Part shown: positions 45,769-55,800 of the stretch, piece by piece | How positions within the stretch are numbered: the first letter of the stretch is position 1 | Layout of the letters: every line of letters begins with the position of its first letter | Assembly: GCA_001664505.1 (NCBI GenBank) | Contig: CP011806.1 | Coordinates: 4,780,494-4,844,493, forward strand | Direction of reading: 5' to 3' | DNA length: 64,000 nt | Source: Acidobacteria bacterium Mor1 | GTDB taxonomy: Bacteria > Acidobacteriota > Polarisedimenticolia > Polarisedimenticolales > Polarisedimenticolaceae | Notes under the pieces: model-generated | What the model saw: only the letters and a program-made list of their open reading frames with translations | What the model was told of the DNA's origin: nothing | Database searches by the model: none | Translations under genes and position numbers: made by a program

Positions 45769-46833
45769 TTGGCCGAGACATGGCTCGAATACCGCGGGGG
45801 AGCTCGAGCCCGGGCGTTGATCCGGGAGCGGGGCCTCGACGCGTCCAGCCTGGCGGGGATCGCCGGGCCGGCGAGTGGGCCGCGGTGGCTGGTGCTCTAC
45901 GCCCTCGACCGGCTGCTGATCGAACGCGGGTTGCCCACGGCGCCGCGGTCCGGCCGGCCTCGCTTGCTGGTGGGTGCATCTGCGGGGGCGTGGCGCATGC
46001 TGGCCCTGGCTTCGTCGCGACCTCGCGAGACCCTGGAGGCTCTGATGCAGGGCTACGCCCGCATGGTCTTCCCCGACAAGGTCTCACCGCAACAGGTAAG
46101 CGCGGCTTACCGGGAGCTGCTGGGCCGTCTGTTCGCCGACGATGCCGCGACGATGCTGGCACGGCCTGAGGTAGAGCTGGCGATCCACGCGGTGCGCGGC
46201 CGTGGGGCGTGGCCATGGCGGGGGAAGCCGGGTCAGGGTGTGGCGTTGGGTGGCGCGGCCATCGCCCGGATCGTCGGTGCCGGAGGCGTGCCCTGGCTCG
46301 AGCGGGGGCTCTTCCGCAGCGGGCCGGCCGATCGGTCCTTCGACGGGCGCCAGCACCCGTTGACCGCCGAGAACCTGGTTGCCGCGGCCCGGGCCAGCGG
46401 CACGGTGCCGTTCTACATGGAGCCGGTCGAGGACATCGCCGGGGCGCCGGGACTGTGGTTCGACGGCGGCCTGCTGGACTACCACCTGCGCCACGCGCAT
46501 CTCGATGGCGCCACTGCCCCTGACGGGGTGCTGCTGTTTCCCCACTTCCGCCGCGAGGTGCTGCCGGTCTGGTTCGACCGCTACTGGCCCAACCGCCAGG
46601 CGGGGGAGGATCAGCTCGCCGACGTGTTGCAGCTCTACCCCAGCCGGGCGTTCGTCGAGGGCCTTCCCGGTGGGCATATCCCCGACCGGGACGACTTCTT
46701 CCGCTACGCAGATCGCCCCGAGGAGCGGATCCGGCGCTGGATGGAGGCGGTCAAGCTCGGGGAGCGGATGGCGGAACAGTTCGCCGACGATCTGGATTCG
46801 GGCCGTCTGGCGGAGCGGATTCAGCCGCTCTAG
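45769..46833 (+). CDS. Patatin-like phospholipase family protein
   Basis: About 354 aa if TTG 45769 is the start (AAGGGGGAGG just upstream); GTG 45766 and GTG 45727 are alternatives. The nucleophile elbow is 'LLVGASAGAWRM' (GxSxG) and the catalytic aspartate motif is 'LWFDGGLLDYH' (DGG). The N-terminal glycine-rich oxyanion stretch reads 'GIAGPASGPRWLVLYALDR', a variant of the 'GGPKWL' form in one bacterial patatin subgroup. These residues give a Ser-Asp dyad for lipid acyl hydrolysis. No signal peptide or membrane helix, so it is probably cytosolic. Not clearly in an operon. Confidence 0.82.
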   Translation: MAETWLEYRGGARARALIRERGLDASSLAGIAGPASGPRWLVLYALDRLLIERGLPTAPRSGRPRLLVGASAGAWRMLALASSRPRETLEALMQGYARMVFPDKVSPQQVSAAYRELLGRLFADDAATMLARPEVELAIHAVRGRGAWPWRGKPGQGVALGGAAIARIVGAGGVPWLERGLFRSGPADRSFDGRQHPLTAENLVAAARASGTVPFYMEPVEDIAGAPGLWFDGGLLDYHLRHAHLDGATAPDGVLLFPHFRREVLPVWFDRYWPNRQAGEDQLADVLQLYPSRAFVEGLPGGHIPDRDDFFRYADRPEERIRRWMEAVKLGERMAEQFADDLDSGRLAERIQPL

Positions 46834-46895
46834 CTGCTTCCGGCCGTTGGCGGCCCGTCCGTGCCCCGGCCCGGCGTGGTCCCCATATTGGCTCC

Positions 46896-47813
46896 ATGAG
46901 CCAAGCCTGCCCCTCCTGCGGATTCGAGCTGCCTGCGGCGTCCACCGACTGCCCGCGCTGCGGGGTGGTGTTCGCCAAGCTCGAGGCCCAGGCCGCCGCG
47001 GCGAGTACGGCCCGGCCGGTGGTCATGGCGCTCCCGGCAGAACCGGAGCCGCTGTCGGCGCCGGTGCCCTGGCGCAGCCTGTCGGCCGGCGCGGTCGCAG
47101 GTGCATTGGCCCACGCCTTTCCGCTGACCGCGTTTCTGCTGAGTCCGCTGGTCACCCTGCTCCACGAGTTCGGACACGCGGTGGTCGCCTGGCTTCTGGG
47201 TTGCCCGGCGATTCCCGCCTTCGACTTCGTCTACGGCGGCGGCGTGACCCATCACCAGAACTTCCAGCTACCGATCGGAATCGCGGTCGGCGGCATCTGG
47301 GCCTGGCTCGGCTGGACCTTTCGCCGCAACCCGCGCACGCTGGTGCTGGTCGTCACCCTGGCGACGCTGTGGCTCGTGGCGATCTCGTCGGATTGGCGCC
47401 GTGAGATCGTGATTGCTTCGGCCGGCCACCTGGGTGAGTTGGTCCTGGGGGCCGCCCTGCTGGGAATGGCCATCGCCGGAGTCGGTTGGCGTGTCCCCGA
47501 GATCGAACGCCCTCTCGGCGCCTTCGCCGGCGTGTTCGTCCTGCTCCAGACCGGAAGCTTCGCCTGGCGGTTGCGCAGCGACGCCGGCTTCCTACAGGAC
47601 TACATGGGCGGCAAGGGGGGCGCGCTGATGAACGATCTGGAGCTGATCGCCCTGGATGTGCGTATCTGGCTCGCCGTCGAGAGCGACGTACCGGGGCTCG
47701 CCGGTCTCCTGATCCTGTGCACCATCGTGTCGCTGGTGCTGGCCGTCGCCAGCGGATTGTTCGCCGAGCGTCTCGCTCTCGTGTTCCGCTCTTTGCGCCG
47801 CCTGGATCGATAG
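46896..47813 (+). CDS. Zinc-ribbon protein with HExxH membrane metalloprotease-like domain
   Basis: 305 aa. The first 25 residues form a zinc ribbon (CPSCGFELP ... CPRCGVVFAKLE). After a linker come about seven transmembrane segments. The first long one contains 'LVTLLHEFGHAVVAWLLG', an HExxH motif inside a membrane helix as in site-2 (M50) proteases. I do not see a clear second metal-ligand motif (NxxPxxxLDG); 'HHQNFQLPIG' and 'MNDLELIALD' are alternatives. It could be an intramembrane protease or a catalytically altered relative. The ATG has no good Shine-Dalgarno sequence. Confidence 0.65.
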   Translation: MSQACPSCGFELPAASTDCPRCGVVFAKLEAQAAAASTARPVVMALPAEPEPLSAPVPWRSLSAGAVAGALAHAFPLTAFLLSPLVTLLHEFGHAVVAWLLGCPAIPAFDFVYGGGVTHHQNFQLPIGIAVGGIWAWLGWTFRRNPRTLVLVVTLATLWLVAISSDWRREIVIASAGHLGELVLGAALLGMAIAGVGWRVPEIERPLGAFAGVFVLLQTGSFAWRLRSDAGFLQDYMGGKGGALMNDLELIALDVRIWLAVESDVPGLAGLLILCTIVSLVLAVASGLFAERLALVFRSLRRLDR

Positions 47814-47992
47814 CCACTCCCTCCGCGGCTCAGGACCGCAAGAACTCCGCCGCTTCGATTTCGCTGTCGGAAGGAGCACCCGGCCGCCGTGTCGGCGGCG
47901 TGCGGTGCATTCACCGATCCGATTGCCACTCCATCGGTCGCGGCATTCCTCACGTGGCAGTCTGGAACGAACCGCTAGATGGAGGGATGCAC

Positions 47993-49126
47993 ATGAACGC
48001 GACACAGCGCATGGCCTACGGGCTTGCTCTAGGACTGTCGATCTTCGGAGTCGCGGTTGCCGAACCGGTGGATTCGGTACCCCCCGACGCGCTGGAACGG
48101 CTTGACCGCGAGGCGACAGAGGCCCTGGCCGGCGGAAAATTCGAACAATCCACCGAGAAGTTCGGGTTACTGACGACTCTGGCGCCGGAGAGCGCCGAGT
48201 ACTCTCTCAAGTACGGCGCCGCGCTCTATCTCTCTGAGCAGTACCACGCCTGCATCCACGAGTTCGTGCGTCGATACCGCCTTTCGCCGCTGGATGCCGA
48301 GAACACGCTCTGGCACTTCCTATGTACAACCCAGCTAGAGGGGCTCGATGCGGCCCGGGACCGCATGCTTCCGGCAGCGGATGAGCGCGTGCCAATGCCT
48401 GAGCTCGTCGCTTGCTACTCCGGTGTGAAGCCTTGCTGGGATGTGACCGAAGCTGCGATGAAGGAGACTCAGAAGCCAAGCTTCGCGATGGCAGATCTCC
48501 GCAACAGACTCTACCTCTCTCTTCTTGGGAGTCTCGATGAAGAGATTGTCGGTTCGCATCGGTACCTCGACGGACCCTTGCGGGTCGAGGATGGTGCCCG
48601 TGGTTCGTTCTTGCACGTCGTTGGCGATGCCCGTTGGGTGAAGTACGCCCAAGAGGTGCTGCGCAAGGATCTTGAGTCTGACTTCGATTGGGGTCTTTCC
48701 TGGTGGTCTCAGAAGAAGGCCTACGGCCTGGCGGGCCTGCTGTTGCTGGGCGGCTTGCTGTGCAGCATCCGTGCGCGAAGGCGCGGGTTCTCCAGCGCTG
48801 CAGCGAAGACGGTGATCGTTCTGGCGCTTGTCTGGCCGGTTACGCTCTGGGCAGTGCTCTCGACCTGGGGCAACATCCTGGCCATGGACCAGTGGCATCC
48901 TGGCCCCTTCGATTTCATCATCCATTGGCACCTTGTGATCGGAGACTATGCGTTCCTTCCGGGTCTTCTTGTGCTTGGCGCGGCTGCGTGGGTGATCCAC
49001 CGGCTGGTTGGGAGGGAGAGTGTCCGGATTCCTCGTGCGGCGTTGGCCGGCATGGCGCTTGGCCTGCTCACCGTCACCATCGACTGGCTCTTCGTGATCT
49101 CGGTGAGGACTCCGTTGTTCGGCTAG
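47993..49126 (+). CDS. TPR-containing membrane protein, AT-richer than neighbours
   Basis: 377 aa from ATG 47993, which has GGAGG seven nucleotides upstream; ATG 47987 is too close to it. A signal peptide ends 'FGVAVA-EP'. Residues ~40-150 show TPR-like helices ('ALAGGKFEQSTEKFGLLTTLAP', 'AALYLSEQYHACIHEFVRRY'), similar to the NlpI type. About four membrane helices follow from ~245 to the end. Codon use is visibly different from neighbours (more ctt, gct, gat), and a 60-nt sample at 48421 is only 57% G+C. It may be recently acquired. Function unknown; no operon partner. Confidence 0.7.
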   Translation: MNATQRMAYGLALGLSIFGVAVAEPVDSVPPDALERLDREATEALAGGKFEQSTEKFGLLTTLAPESAEYSLKYGAALYLSEQYHACIHEFVRRYRLSPLDAENTLWHFLCTTQLEGLDAARDRMLPAADERVPMPELVACYSGVKPCWDVTEAAMKETQKPSFAMADLRNRLYLSLLGSLDEEIVGSHRYLDGPLRVEDGARGSFLHVVGDARWVKYAQEVLRKDLESDFDWGLSWWSQKKAYGLAGLLLLGGLLCSIRARRRGFSSAAAKTVIVLALVWPVTLWAVLSTWGNILAMDQWHPGPFDFIIHWHLVIGDYAFLPGLLVLGAAAWVIHRLVGRESVRIPRAALAGMALGLLTVTIDWLFVISVRTPLFG

Positions 49127-49142
49127 ATTCTCACGCCGACCC

Positions 49143-49179
49143 AAAAAAGCGGCCCGGTACCAAACAGGCACCGGGCCGC
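49143..49179 (-). terminator. Rho-independent terminator of the M4 protease gene
   Basis: On the minus strand a 10-bp GC stem (+ strand gcggcccggt 49149-49158 with accgggccgc 49170-49179), extendable by three more pairs with one mismatch, is followed by TTTTTT (+ strand AAAAAA 49143-49148). It lies 21 nt past the protease stop codon. It also closes the convergent TPR gene region. Confidence 0.9.
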
Positions 49180-49200
49180 GCGTTCCTCTTCCGGCAACCG

Positions 49201-52200
49201 TCAGGGCTTGCCGAAGCGTCCGTTGAGTTCGATGGTGCCGTCACGCTGCCCGGGATCCGCGCCCGGGGGAGCCATGAACTCGACGAAGTAGCGCCGTCCC
49301 TGGAACTCTTCTCCCGTCACCCCATCGCGATAGAAGTAGTCCGGGTCGACTCGGAACGATAGGTCGTAGATCCCCTCGGCGTTGGGGAAGCTGCTGTCCA
49401 TCACCCGGCCCCGGTCGTCGACGATCCGCGGCAGGTAGCCGGCATCGATCGAGACCTGCAGGTCCACGTGGAAGTCCGGTCCCAGCCGGTCGGGGCAGGT
49501 CACCGGGGTGCAGGGGAAGATCTCGAAGCGGATGAAGGCTTCGAGCTTGTCGTGGTCCTCGAGGAAACGCATCAGGCCGACCGGGCCCAGGGCGTCGAGC
49601 AGGGTCCACTCGTCGGGGTCGCAGGCGTGGCCGACGCCGTCGTTGTCGCCGTCTTCCTGTTCGGGGTTGTAGTTCTCGGGGCAGTTGTCGTCGACGTCCA
49701 GGATCTGGTCGTTGTCGTCGTCGTCGTCGCAGGCGTTGCCGGCGCCGTCCCGGTCGGTGTCGGTCTGGTCGTCAGGCAGGTTGGGGCAGACGTCGCAGGC
49801 GTCGCCGGTGCCGTCGGCGTCGACGTCGGCCTGGGTCGGGTTGTGGGTCGACGGGCAGTTGTCCAGGTGATCCAGGTGGCCGTCGGCATCGTCGTCGTCG
49901 TCACAGACGTCGCCAAGGCCGTCGTTGTCGATGTCCCGCTGGTTGAGGTTGGCGTCGAAGGGACAGTTGTCGTCGAGGTCCCGCACCCGGTCGCCGTCGC
50001 TGTCCTGGCACAGATCGCCGATTCCGTTGCCGTCGCTGTCGGCCTGGGAGGGGTTCCACACCTCGGGGCAGTTGTCGACGGCGTTGAGCTCGCCGTCCCC
50101 GTCGATGTCGTCGTCACAGGCGTCGCCGATGCCGTCGAAGTCGGTGTCCTGCTGGTCGAAGTTGCGGACGAAGGGACAGTTGTCGTTGCCGTCGGCGCGG
50201 TAGTCGCCGTCACCGTCCTCGGTGGGGCCGTTGGCGTTCCCGTCGCAGTCGGTGTCGGGCAGGCCGAGCCCCACCGATGAGTAGGCGTTGATCACGGTGC
50301 AGGCGTCGGTGTGGTCGAAGCCGTGCCGGCCGGTGCGGGCCCACTGGCGCGCGGTCTGCACCGCGGTGTCCCGCAGATCGGTGAACTGGGCCGAGGCACC
50401 CAGCCGGAAGGTCATCAAGTCGTAGAACAGCCGCCCCGCCTTGATGTCTCCCATACCGGGAACGGGCACGCCGTTGTGGTTGCCGCCGTCGACGATCAGG
50501 AACGCGGCCTTGTTGGGAATGCCGCTGTTGGTGTGGACGGAGCCGAAGTCGTTGCCGCCGTTCGGATTGTTGACGGCGGCACGCAGGCCGAGGCCGTCGC
50601 CGCTGGTCCCCGGCAGCATGTGGTCCGGGTCGGCGAAGGCCGGCGGGTCCAGCAGCGAGCGGATGGGCGCCATGCTGCCGTCGCTGATGTCCTCACCCAC
50701 GGTCCAGTTGCCGTCGAGCAGGGCGCCGAAGACATCCGCGAAACTCTCATTGAGGGCGCCGGATTGGTTCTGGTAGAGCAGGCCGCTGCTGTGCTCGATC
50801 ACCCCGTGGGTGAACTCGTGGGCCACGACGTCCTGAGTCGCCCAGCCGTCGGAGAAGAGCATGTGGTTGCAGCCGGGGTCGAACGCCGCGTTGGGGCCCG
50901 CGAAGTCGACGTCGACCATCGCCTCGACCTCCATGCCGTTGTCGTCGTAGCTGTCCCGGCCGAAGCGGTTGAAGAACATGTCGTAGGTGTCGTGGGTGAA
51001 GTCGAAGGCGTTCTGGCCGTCGAGGAGGCTGTCGCCGCCGGCACCCGGGTAGCCGCCGGTGGGACCGTTCTCATTGAACCAGCGATCGTCGGCGGTCTCC
51101 CAGATCATCGACCAGCAGGTGCCGCTGAGGGTCTCGTTGACCGTCTGGATGTCGAAGTCCTTGCCGGCGTCGTAGTGGGGCTCCAGAACGCGCAGCACCT
51201 CGCCGGTCTCGGTGTCGATCAACACCTCGCGGCGTACCGCGTTCTCGCCGACCATTCCGGTGTAATGGACGGACCAGGCCAGGCGCTCGGGGTCGCTGAC
51301 CGGCACGTAGAGGCTCGGTTCGTCGACGCTCAGGTAGGGCTCGCCGATCAGGCGGAAACCGGTGCCCTCGAACTTGGCCTGGGCGGTATCGACCGCCTGG
51401 CGATCGGTCAGGGCCAGGGCGTTGACCGGGCCCGGGTTGGCCACGTGGCGGGTCGAGGTGCCGAGTACGGTGCCGCTCTCGACCAGCACCAGCAGCTGCT
51501 CGCCCCGAACGGCGACGCCGCCGCGGCGCACGCCGAAGGTCACCGACTCGGTGCCGAAGTCATCCTGTTCGTGACGATCGAGGTAGAGCTGGCTGTAGGC
51601 ATCCTGGATGCCGTAGAGCGGCGCGAAACGATCGAGAAACTCCAGCGCCGCGTCGACGGCATCACCGTGGCTCGTCGGCACCTGGGCGTCGACGAAGGTA
51701 GCCAGCCCGTTTTCGATGCGGGTCTCGACCGGGATCTCCGAGGTGGCGTGGAGCTCGTCCAGGGCGGTCTGCCCCGGTTCGGTCCAGGAGACGCAGAGCT
51801 CGGGAAGGTCGCCGCCGTTGTTTTCCCGCGAGGAGAAGACCGCCGAGGTGCCCTGGGTGCCTTCCAGCGCCAGGCCGAATTCCGGGGTGCTGCCCGCGAC
51901 CCAGTCCTGAACCAGCGACGTCGCGTTCCAGGCGCGGCGTCCTTCACCGGCTGCCTGTATCGGCTGATCGTAGTTGCCGGCGATTCCCGGCTGGGTGTTC
52001 CAGCTGACGTCGGGCTCGTTCCAGCTTCCGGTGACATGGCGCAACGCGATGTCGGTCTGGTCCGCCGCGTCGAGCTGCTGGAGCCACAGCGTGGCGCCGT
52101 CGATCACCGAACCGGCGGGAATGGAGCTCAAACGGAAGCGCAGCAGCGCCCGGTGCTCGTCGTCGCCGTCGACCCGCAGCTCCGGTTCACCGCCGAGCAT

Positions 52201-52539
52201 GTCGTCGGGGCTACCGAGAGAGACGCTGGCGTCGGCGGTGGCGCCGAAGCAGCGGGCCCGGTCGTCGATGCGATAGAAGAAGATCGTCCCTGCGGGGGGC
52301 GTGTCGGCGAAGCTGCGCTGGCCGGTCTCGGCCTGCAGGTTCGCCGGGTCGGTGACCGAAGCGGGATCCGTGGACCGGTACACGCGGTAGGTGCCCCCTC
52401 CGCCGGTCCAGTCGAGGTCGACGCCGGTCCCGTTGCGGGACGCGTCGAGCTCGAGATCCCCGGCGCCGGCGAGGGCTGCGGTCGTCAGCGTCAGCGCCGC
52501 GACCGTCAGCAGGAAGAAGCGAAATGATTGGGTGCCCAT
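49201..52539 (-). CDS. Secreted M4 (thermolysin-like) metalloprotease with DNRLRE and TSP3 modules
   Basis: 1112 aa, ATG 52539 with GGAGGAG upstream and a signal peptide to ~residue 26. A short Fn3-like part is followed by a DNRLRE-type beta-sandwich (~94-251). FTP/PepSY propeptide regions occupy ~260-450 and the M4 catalytic domain ~460-770. Zinc ligands H574 and H578 lie in HEFTH with catalytic E575, and NESFADVFG gives the third ligand E598, exactly 20 residues after the second histidine as in thermolysin. 'VHTNSGIPNKAAFL' is the conserved M4 C-terminal histidine motif. TSP3 calcium repeats span ~785-985, then a ~120-residue unknown C-terminal domain. An extracellular protease is likely, autoprocessed to remove the propeptide. 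Confidence 0.93.
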   Translation of the reverse strand: MGTQSFRFFLLTVAALTLTTAALAGAGDLELDASRNGTGVDLDWTGGGGTYRVYRSTDPASVTDPANLQAETGQRSFADTPPAGTIFFYRIDDRARCFGATADASVSLGSPDDMLGGEPELRVDGDDEHRALLRFRLSSIPAGSVIDGATLWLQQLDAADQTDIALRHVTGSWNEPDVSWNTQPGIAGNYDQPIQAAGEGRRAWNATSLVQDWVAGSTPEFGLALEGTQGTSAVFSSRENNGGDLPELCVSWTEPGQTALDELHATSEIPVETRIENGLATFVDAQVPTSHGDAVDAALEFLDRFAPLYGIQDAYSQLYLDRHEQDDFGTESVTFGVRRGGVAVRGEQLLVLVESGTVLGTSTRHVANPGPVNALALTDRQAVDTAQAKFEGTGFRLIGEPYLSVDEPSLYVPVSDPERLAWSVHYTGMVGENAVRREVLIDTETGEVLRVLEPHYDAGKDFDIQTVNETLSGTCWSMIWETADDRWFNENGPTGGYPGAGGDSLLDGQNAFDFTHDTYDMFFNRFGRDSYDDNGMEVEAMVDVDFAGPNAAFDPGCNHMLFSDGWATQDVVAHEFTHGVIEHSSGLLYQNQSGALNESFADVFGALLDGNWTVGEDISDGSMAPIRSLLDPPAFADPDHMLPGTSGDGLGLRAAVNNPNGGNDFGSVHTNSGIPNKAAFLIVDGGNHNGVPVPGMGDIKAGRLFYDLMTFRLGASAQFTDLRDTAVQTARQWARTGRHGFDHTDACTVINAYSSVGLGLPDTDCDGNANGPTEDGDGDYRADGNDNCPFVRNFDQQDTDFDGIGDACDDDIDGDGELNAVDNCPEVWNPSQADSDGNGIGDLCQDSDGDRVRDLDDNCPFDANLNQRDIDNDGLGDVCDDDDDADGHLDHLDNCPSTHNPTQADVDADGTGDACDVCPNLPDDQTDTDRDGAGNACDDDDDNDQILDVDDNCPENYNPEQEDGDNDGVGHACDPDEWTLLDALGPVGLMRFLEDHDKLEAFIRFEIFPCTPVTCPDRLGPDFHVDLQVSIDAGYLPRIVDDRGRVMDSSFPNAEGIYDLSFRVDPDYFYRDGVTGEEFQGRRYFVEFMAPPGADPGQRDGTIELNGRFGKP

Positions 52540-52624
52540 GACTCCTCCGAAGCCTTTTGACGGCGACGTCGGTGCGCCGTCTCGGAGGAGGGGATCGCGC
52601 CCGCAAGTGCGATCCCTGCAGTCG

Positions 52625-52639
52625 TTTACAGTATTCGCA
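52625..52639. promoter_or_regulatory. TTTACA element in the divergent gap before the M4 protease and the duplicated vWA protein
   Basis: TTTACA at 52625-52630 is followed at a 9-bp step by TTCGCA (52634-52639), a weaker version of the hexamer. The gap between the two divergent genes (52540-52829) holds nothing else recognisable. It is the third occurrence of this hexamer in a promoter gap of this window, but the least complete. Confidence 0.3.
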
Positions 52640-52829
52640 AATAAACCCGGAAAGTGACCGCGAAGCCGTAACGACCGCCTTCCCGGTTCGACTCAACAGG
52701 TCCTCGGGGGTCTGCTCGGACCCCGGCACAGGGCGCCGAATCCGCGCGTCGATCCGTTACTTCCCGCCATTGCCCGGTTAGGAACCGTGGAGACCCGGCA
52801 CCTTTCGCCGGCTTCAAGGAGTTCCGGCC

Positions 52830-55800
52830 ATGGCACGAGACACGTCAAACACCCTGGGAATCAACCGCTCCACGTTCTCCCTCGGGCGGTCGCTGCTGCG
52901 GCTGTCCGCGCTGGGACTCATCCTGGTCGCCGCGACGGCCGGGGCCTGGGCGCAGGACTGCAACAACAACGGCATCGACGACGCCTGCGACCTGGATTGC
53001 GGAAGTCCGGGGGGCGGCTGCGATGTACCCGGCTGTGGCCTGGCGGCCGATTGCGACGGCAATGGCGTGCCCGACAGTTGCGACCTCGCCGACTTCGCCG
53101 ATGGTTGCTCGTTCACCGAGGTGCTCGACTCCAACGGGACCACGGCGTCCGACGCCACCTTCACCGGTCCCCCCGACGACGTCTACTTCGGGCTCGGCGG
53201 CCAGCAGGTGACCTATCGCTTCGACTGCGGTTTCATCTACGACGGTCCGGGCGGAGATCTCAACGTCTACGAGGTCGATTTCGGCAGCGCCGAGTTCGGC
53301 GCGGTCGACGTCCTGGTCAGTGCAGACGGAGTCAACTTCACCAGCATCCGCGAATCGGCCCATGCTGCCGCGGTGATCCCCGGCGACGAGCTTCACGGCA
53401 GCACCAATTTCGCCCGTAGCTACGACATCGGCTACGCCGGCCTCTCGACGGTGCGCTACGTGCGCCTCGACGGGAATGGAACCGGCCCAAGCGGGACCTC
53501 ATCGGGGTTCGACCTGGATGCCATCGGCGTGATTCATCGCCTGGGACTGGACTGCGACTCCAGCGGCACCCTGGACAGCTGCGAGCCCCTCGCCGATTGT
53601 GATGCCGACGGAGCCCCCGACGCGTGCACCGTTTCTCTCGGGGCCGCCCTCGATTGCAATACCAACGGCATTCCCGATCAGTGCGACGCCGGAGGGACCA
53701 GCAACGACTGCGACGGGGACTCGGTGCCCGACGAGTGCCAGGCGGATTGTGACCTGAGCGGCACGCCGGATACCTGCGACACCGCCGGCGGCGTCGATGA
53801 CTGCAACGCCAACATTCGCCCCGATAGTTGCGATCTGGCTTCGGCAGGACCGGGGTACGCCGAGACGTCTCCCGAGTTCCAACCGTACGGCGGGAATGCT
53901 TCCCAGTCCTGGACGGTGCCGGCGGCCTTCGCCGCCAACGGTTCGGTGACCCTGACCGTACGGGCGCTGAGCGATCTCGACGCCACCACCGAATATGTCG
54001 AAATCGAGCTGAACGGTGTGCCGCTCGGCCGGCTGTTCGAGGGGGGCGGGAACAACTGCAGCGAATCGGTGGCCAACCTGATCATCGACGCGGATACCTT
54101 CAACTCTGCCGTTGCAGGGGGTGACGCAGTGTTCCAGTTCACGAGCCCGAGCGCGGTCAATCGCGGAGAGTGCGGCTCCTCCCGGATCCAGGCGGACCTG
54201 AGCTACGAAGCGATCGTCGATTGCAACAGCAACGGGACCGTCGACGGCTGCGATATCGCTGCCGGCGCCGATGACGTGAATCTCAATGGTCTGCCTGACG
54301 AATGCGAGCCGGACTGCAACGGCAACGGCACGCCTGACGACTACGACGTGAGTCAAGGGATCAGTCCGGACTGTAACGGCAACGGTCTTCCCGATAGTTG
54401 CGATATCGCCGCTGCGACCAGTGACGATTGCGATCTCGACGGCACTCCCGACGAGTGTCAGCCCGATTGCAACGGGAACGGGGTTGCCGATGTCTGTGAC
54501 ATCAGCGGCGGCACCAGCGACGACTGTGACGGCAACAGCGTTCCGGATAGCTGCGAGCTGGACGCCCAGGGAGCCGCCTGCGATTTCGGTTCGATCGTGA
54601 TCGAGAACTCCACCGGAGGGGACGATGCCGCCTTCCTCGGAGCTCCCGACGGTGACTTCTGGGGCATCGGCGGCCAGATCGTGACCTGGGAGTGGACATG
54701 CGGATGGATCGTCGACGGCCCGGGCGCCGACCTGACCCTGTATGAGGTCTCGAGCGGCGGTCAGGAGTTCGACCAGGTCCAGCTCCTGGTCAGCGATGAT
54801 GGAGTCAACTACGTCGACATCTCCGGAGCTGCACGGGCCGGCCAACGGATCCCCGGGGACCAGGCTCACGGCGGGATCGCCTTCCGCCGCTCTTACGATC
54901 TCGCAGGGAGCGGCCTCGATGCGGTCCGCTTCGTTCGGATCAACGGCAGCGGCAGCGGCTCAGGCGGAAGCTCGTCCGGCTTCGATCTGGACGCCGTCGG
55001 CGCGATCCACCTGTTGCGTGGGGACTGTGACGGCAGCGGGACCCTCGATGTGTGCGAACCGCTGGCCGATTGCGATGCCGATGGTTTCCCCGATGCCTGC
55101 GAGGTCACGCTGATCGAGGGCGAGGATTGCAACGCCAACGCCGTCCCCGATAGCTGTGATCTGGGCGGTACCAGCAGCGACTGCGACCTCAACGGCGTAC
55201 CCGATGAGTGCCAGCCCGATTGCGACGGCAACAGCGTGGCCGATAGCTGCGACCTGACCTCGGGGGCCACCGACTGCAACGGCAACGGCCGTCCCGACAG
55301 CTGCGATCTGACCCAGAGTCCGGTGCTCGAGGGTTCCGCCGATCTGGCGCCTACCGGCGATGCCTTCCCGCAGAGTTTCACCTTGCAGGGGCCGCCGCCG
55401 GCGAGCGCCGCGGTGGCGGTGAGGGTGACCGCGCTGGCCGATCTGGCCTCTACCGGCGAGTACTACGACATCGAGCTCAACGGCACGGTGGTCGGCCGGG
55501 TATTCGACAGCGGCGGCCAGGACTGTGTCCAGGTCGAGAGCATCTTCAATGTCGACGCCGAGCTCTACAACGGTCTTGTCGCCGGCACCGATGCCACCTT
55601 CACCGCGGCCGCCCAGGGGGTGGACCCCTGGCTCTGCGCCGGCTCCTTCGTGCGGATCGAGCTGGACTACCTGCCGGTGCTGGATTGCGACGGCAATACC
55701 CAGCTGGACCGTTGCGATATCAGCGGCGGCGCCGACGACTGCGAGCCCGACGGGATTCCCGATACGTGTGAGCCGGACTGCGACGGCAACGGGGTCAACG

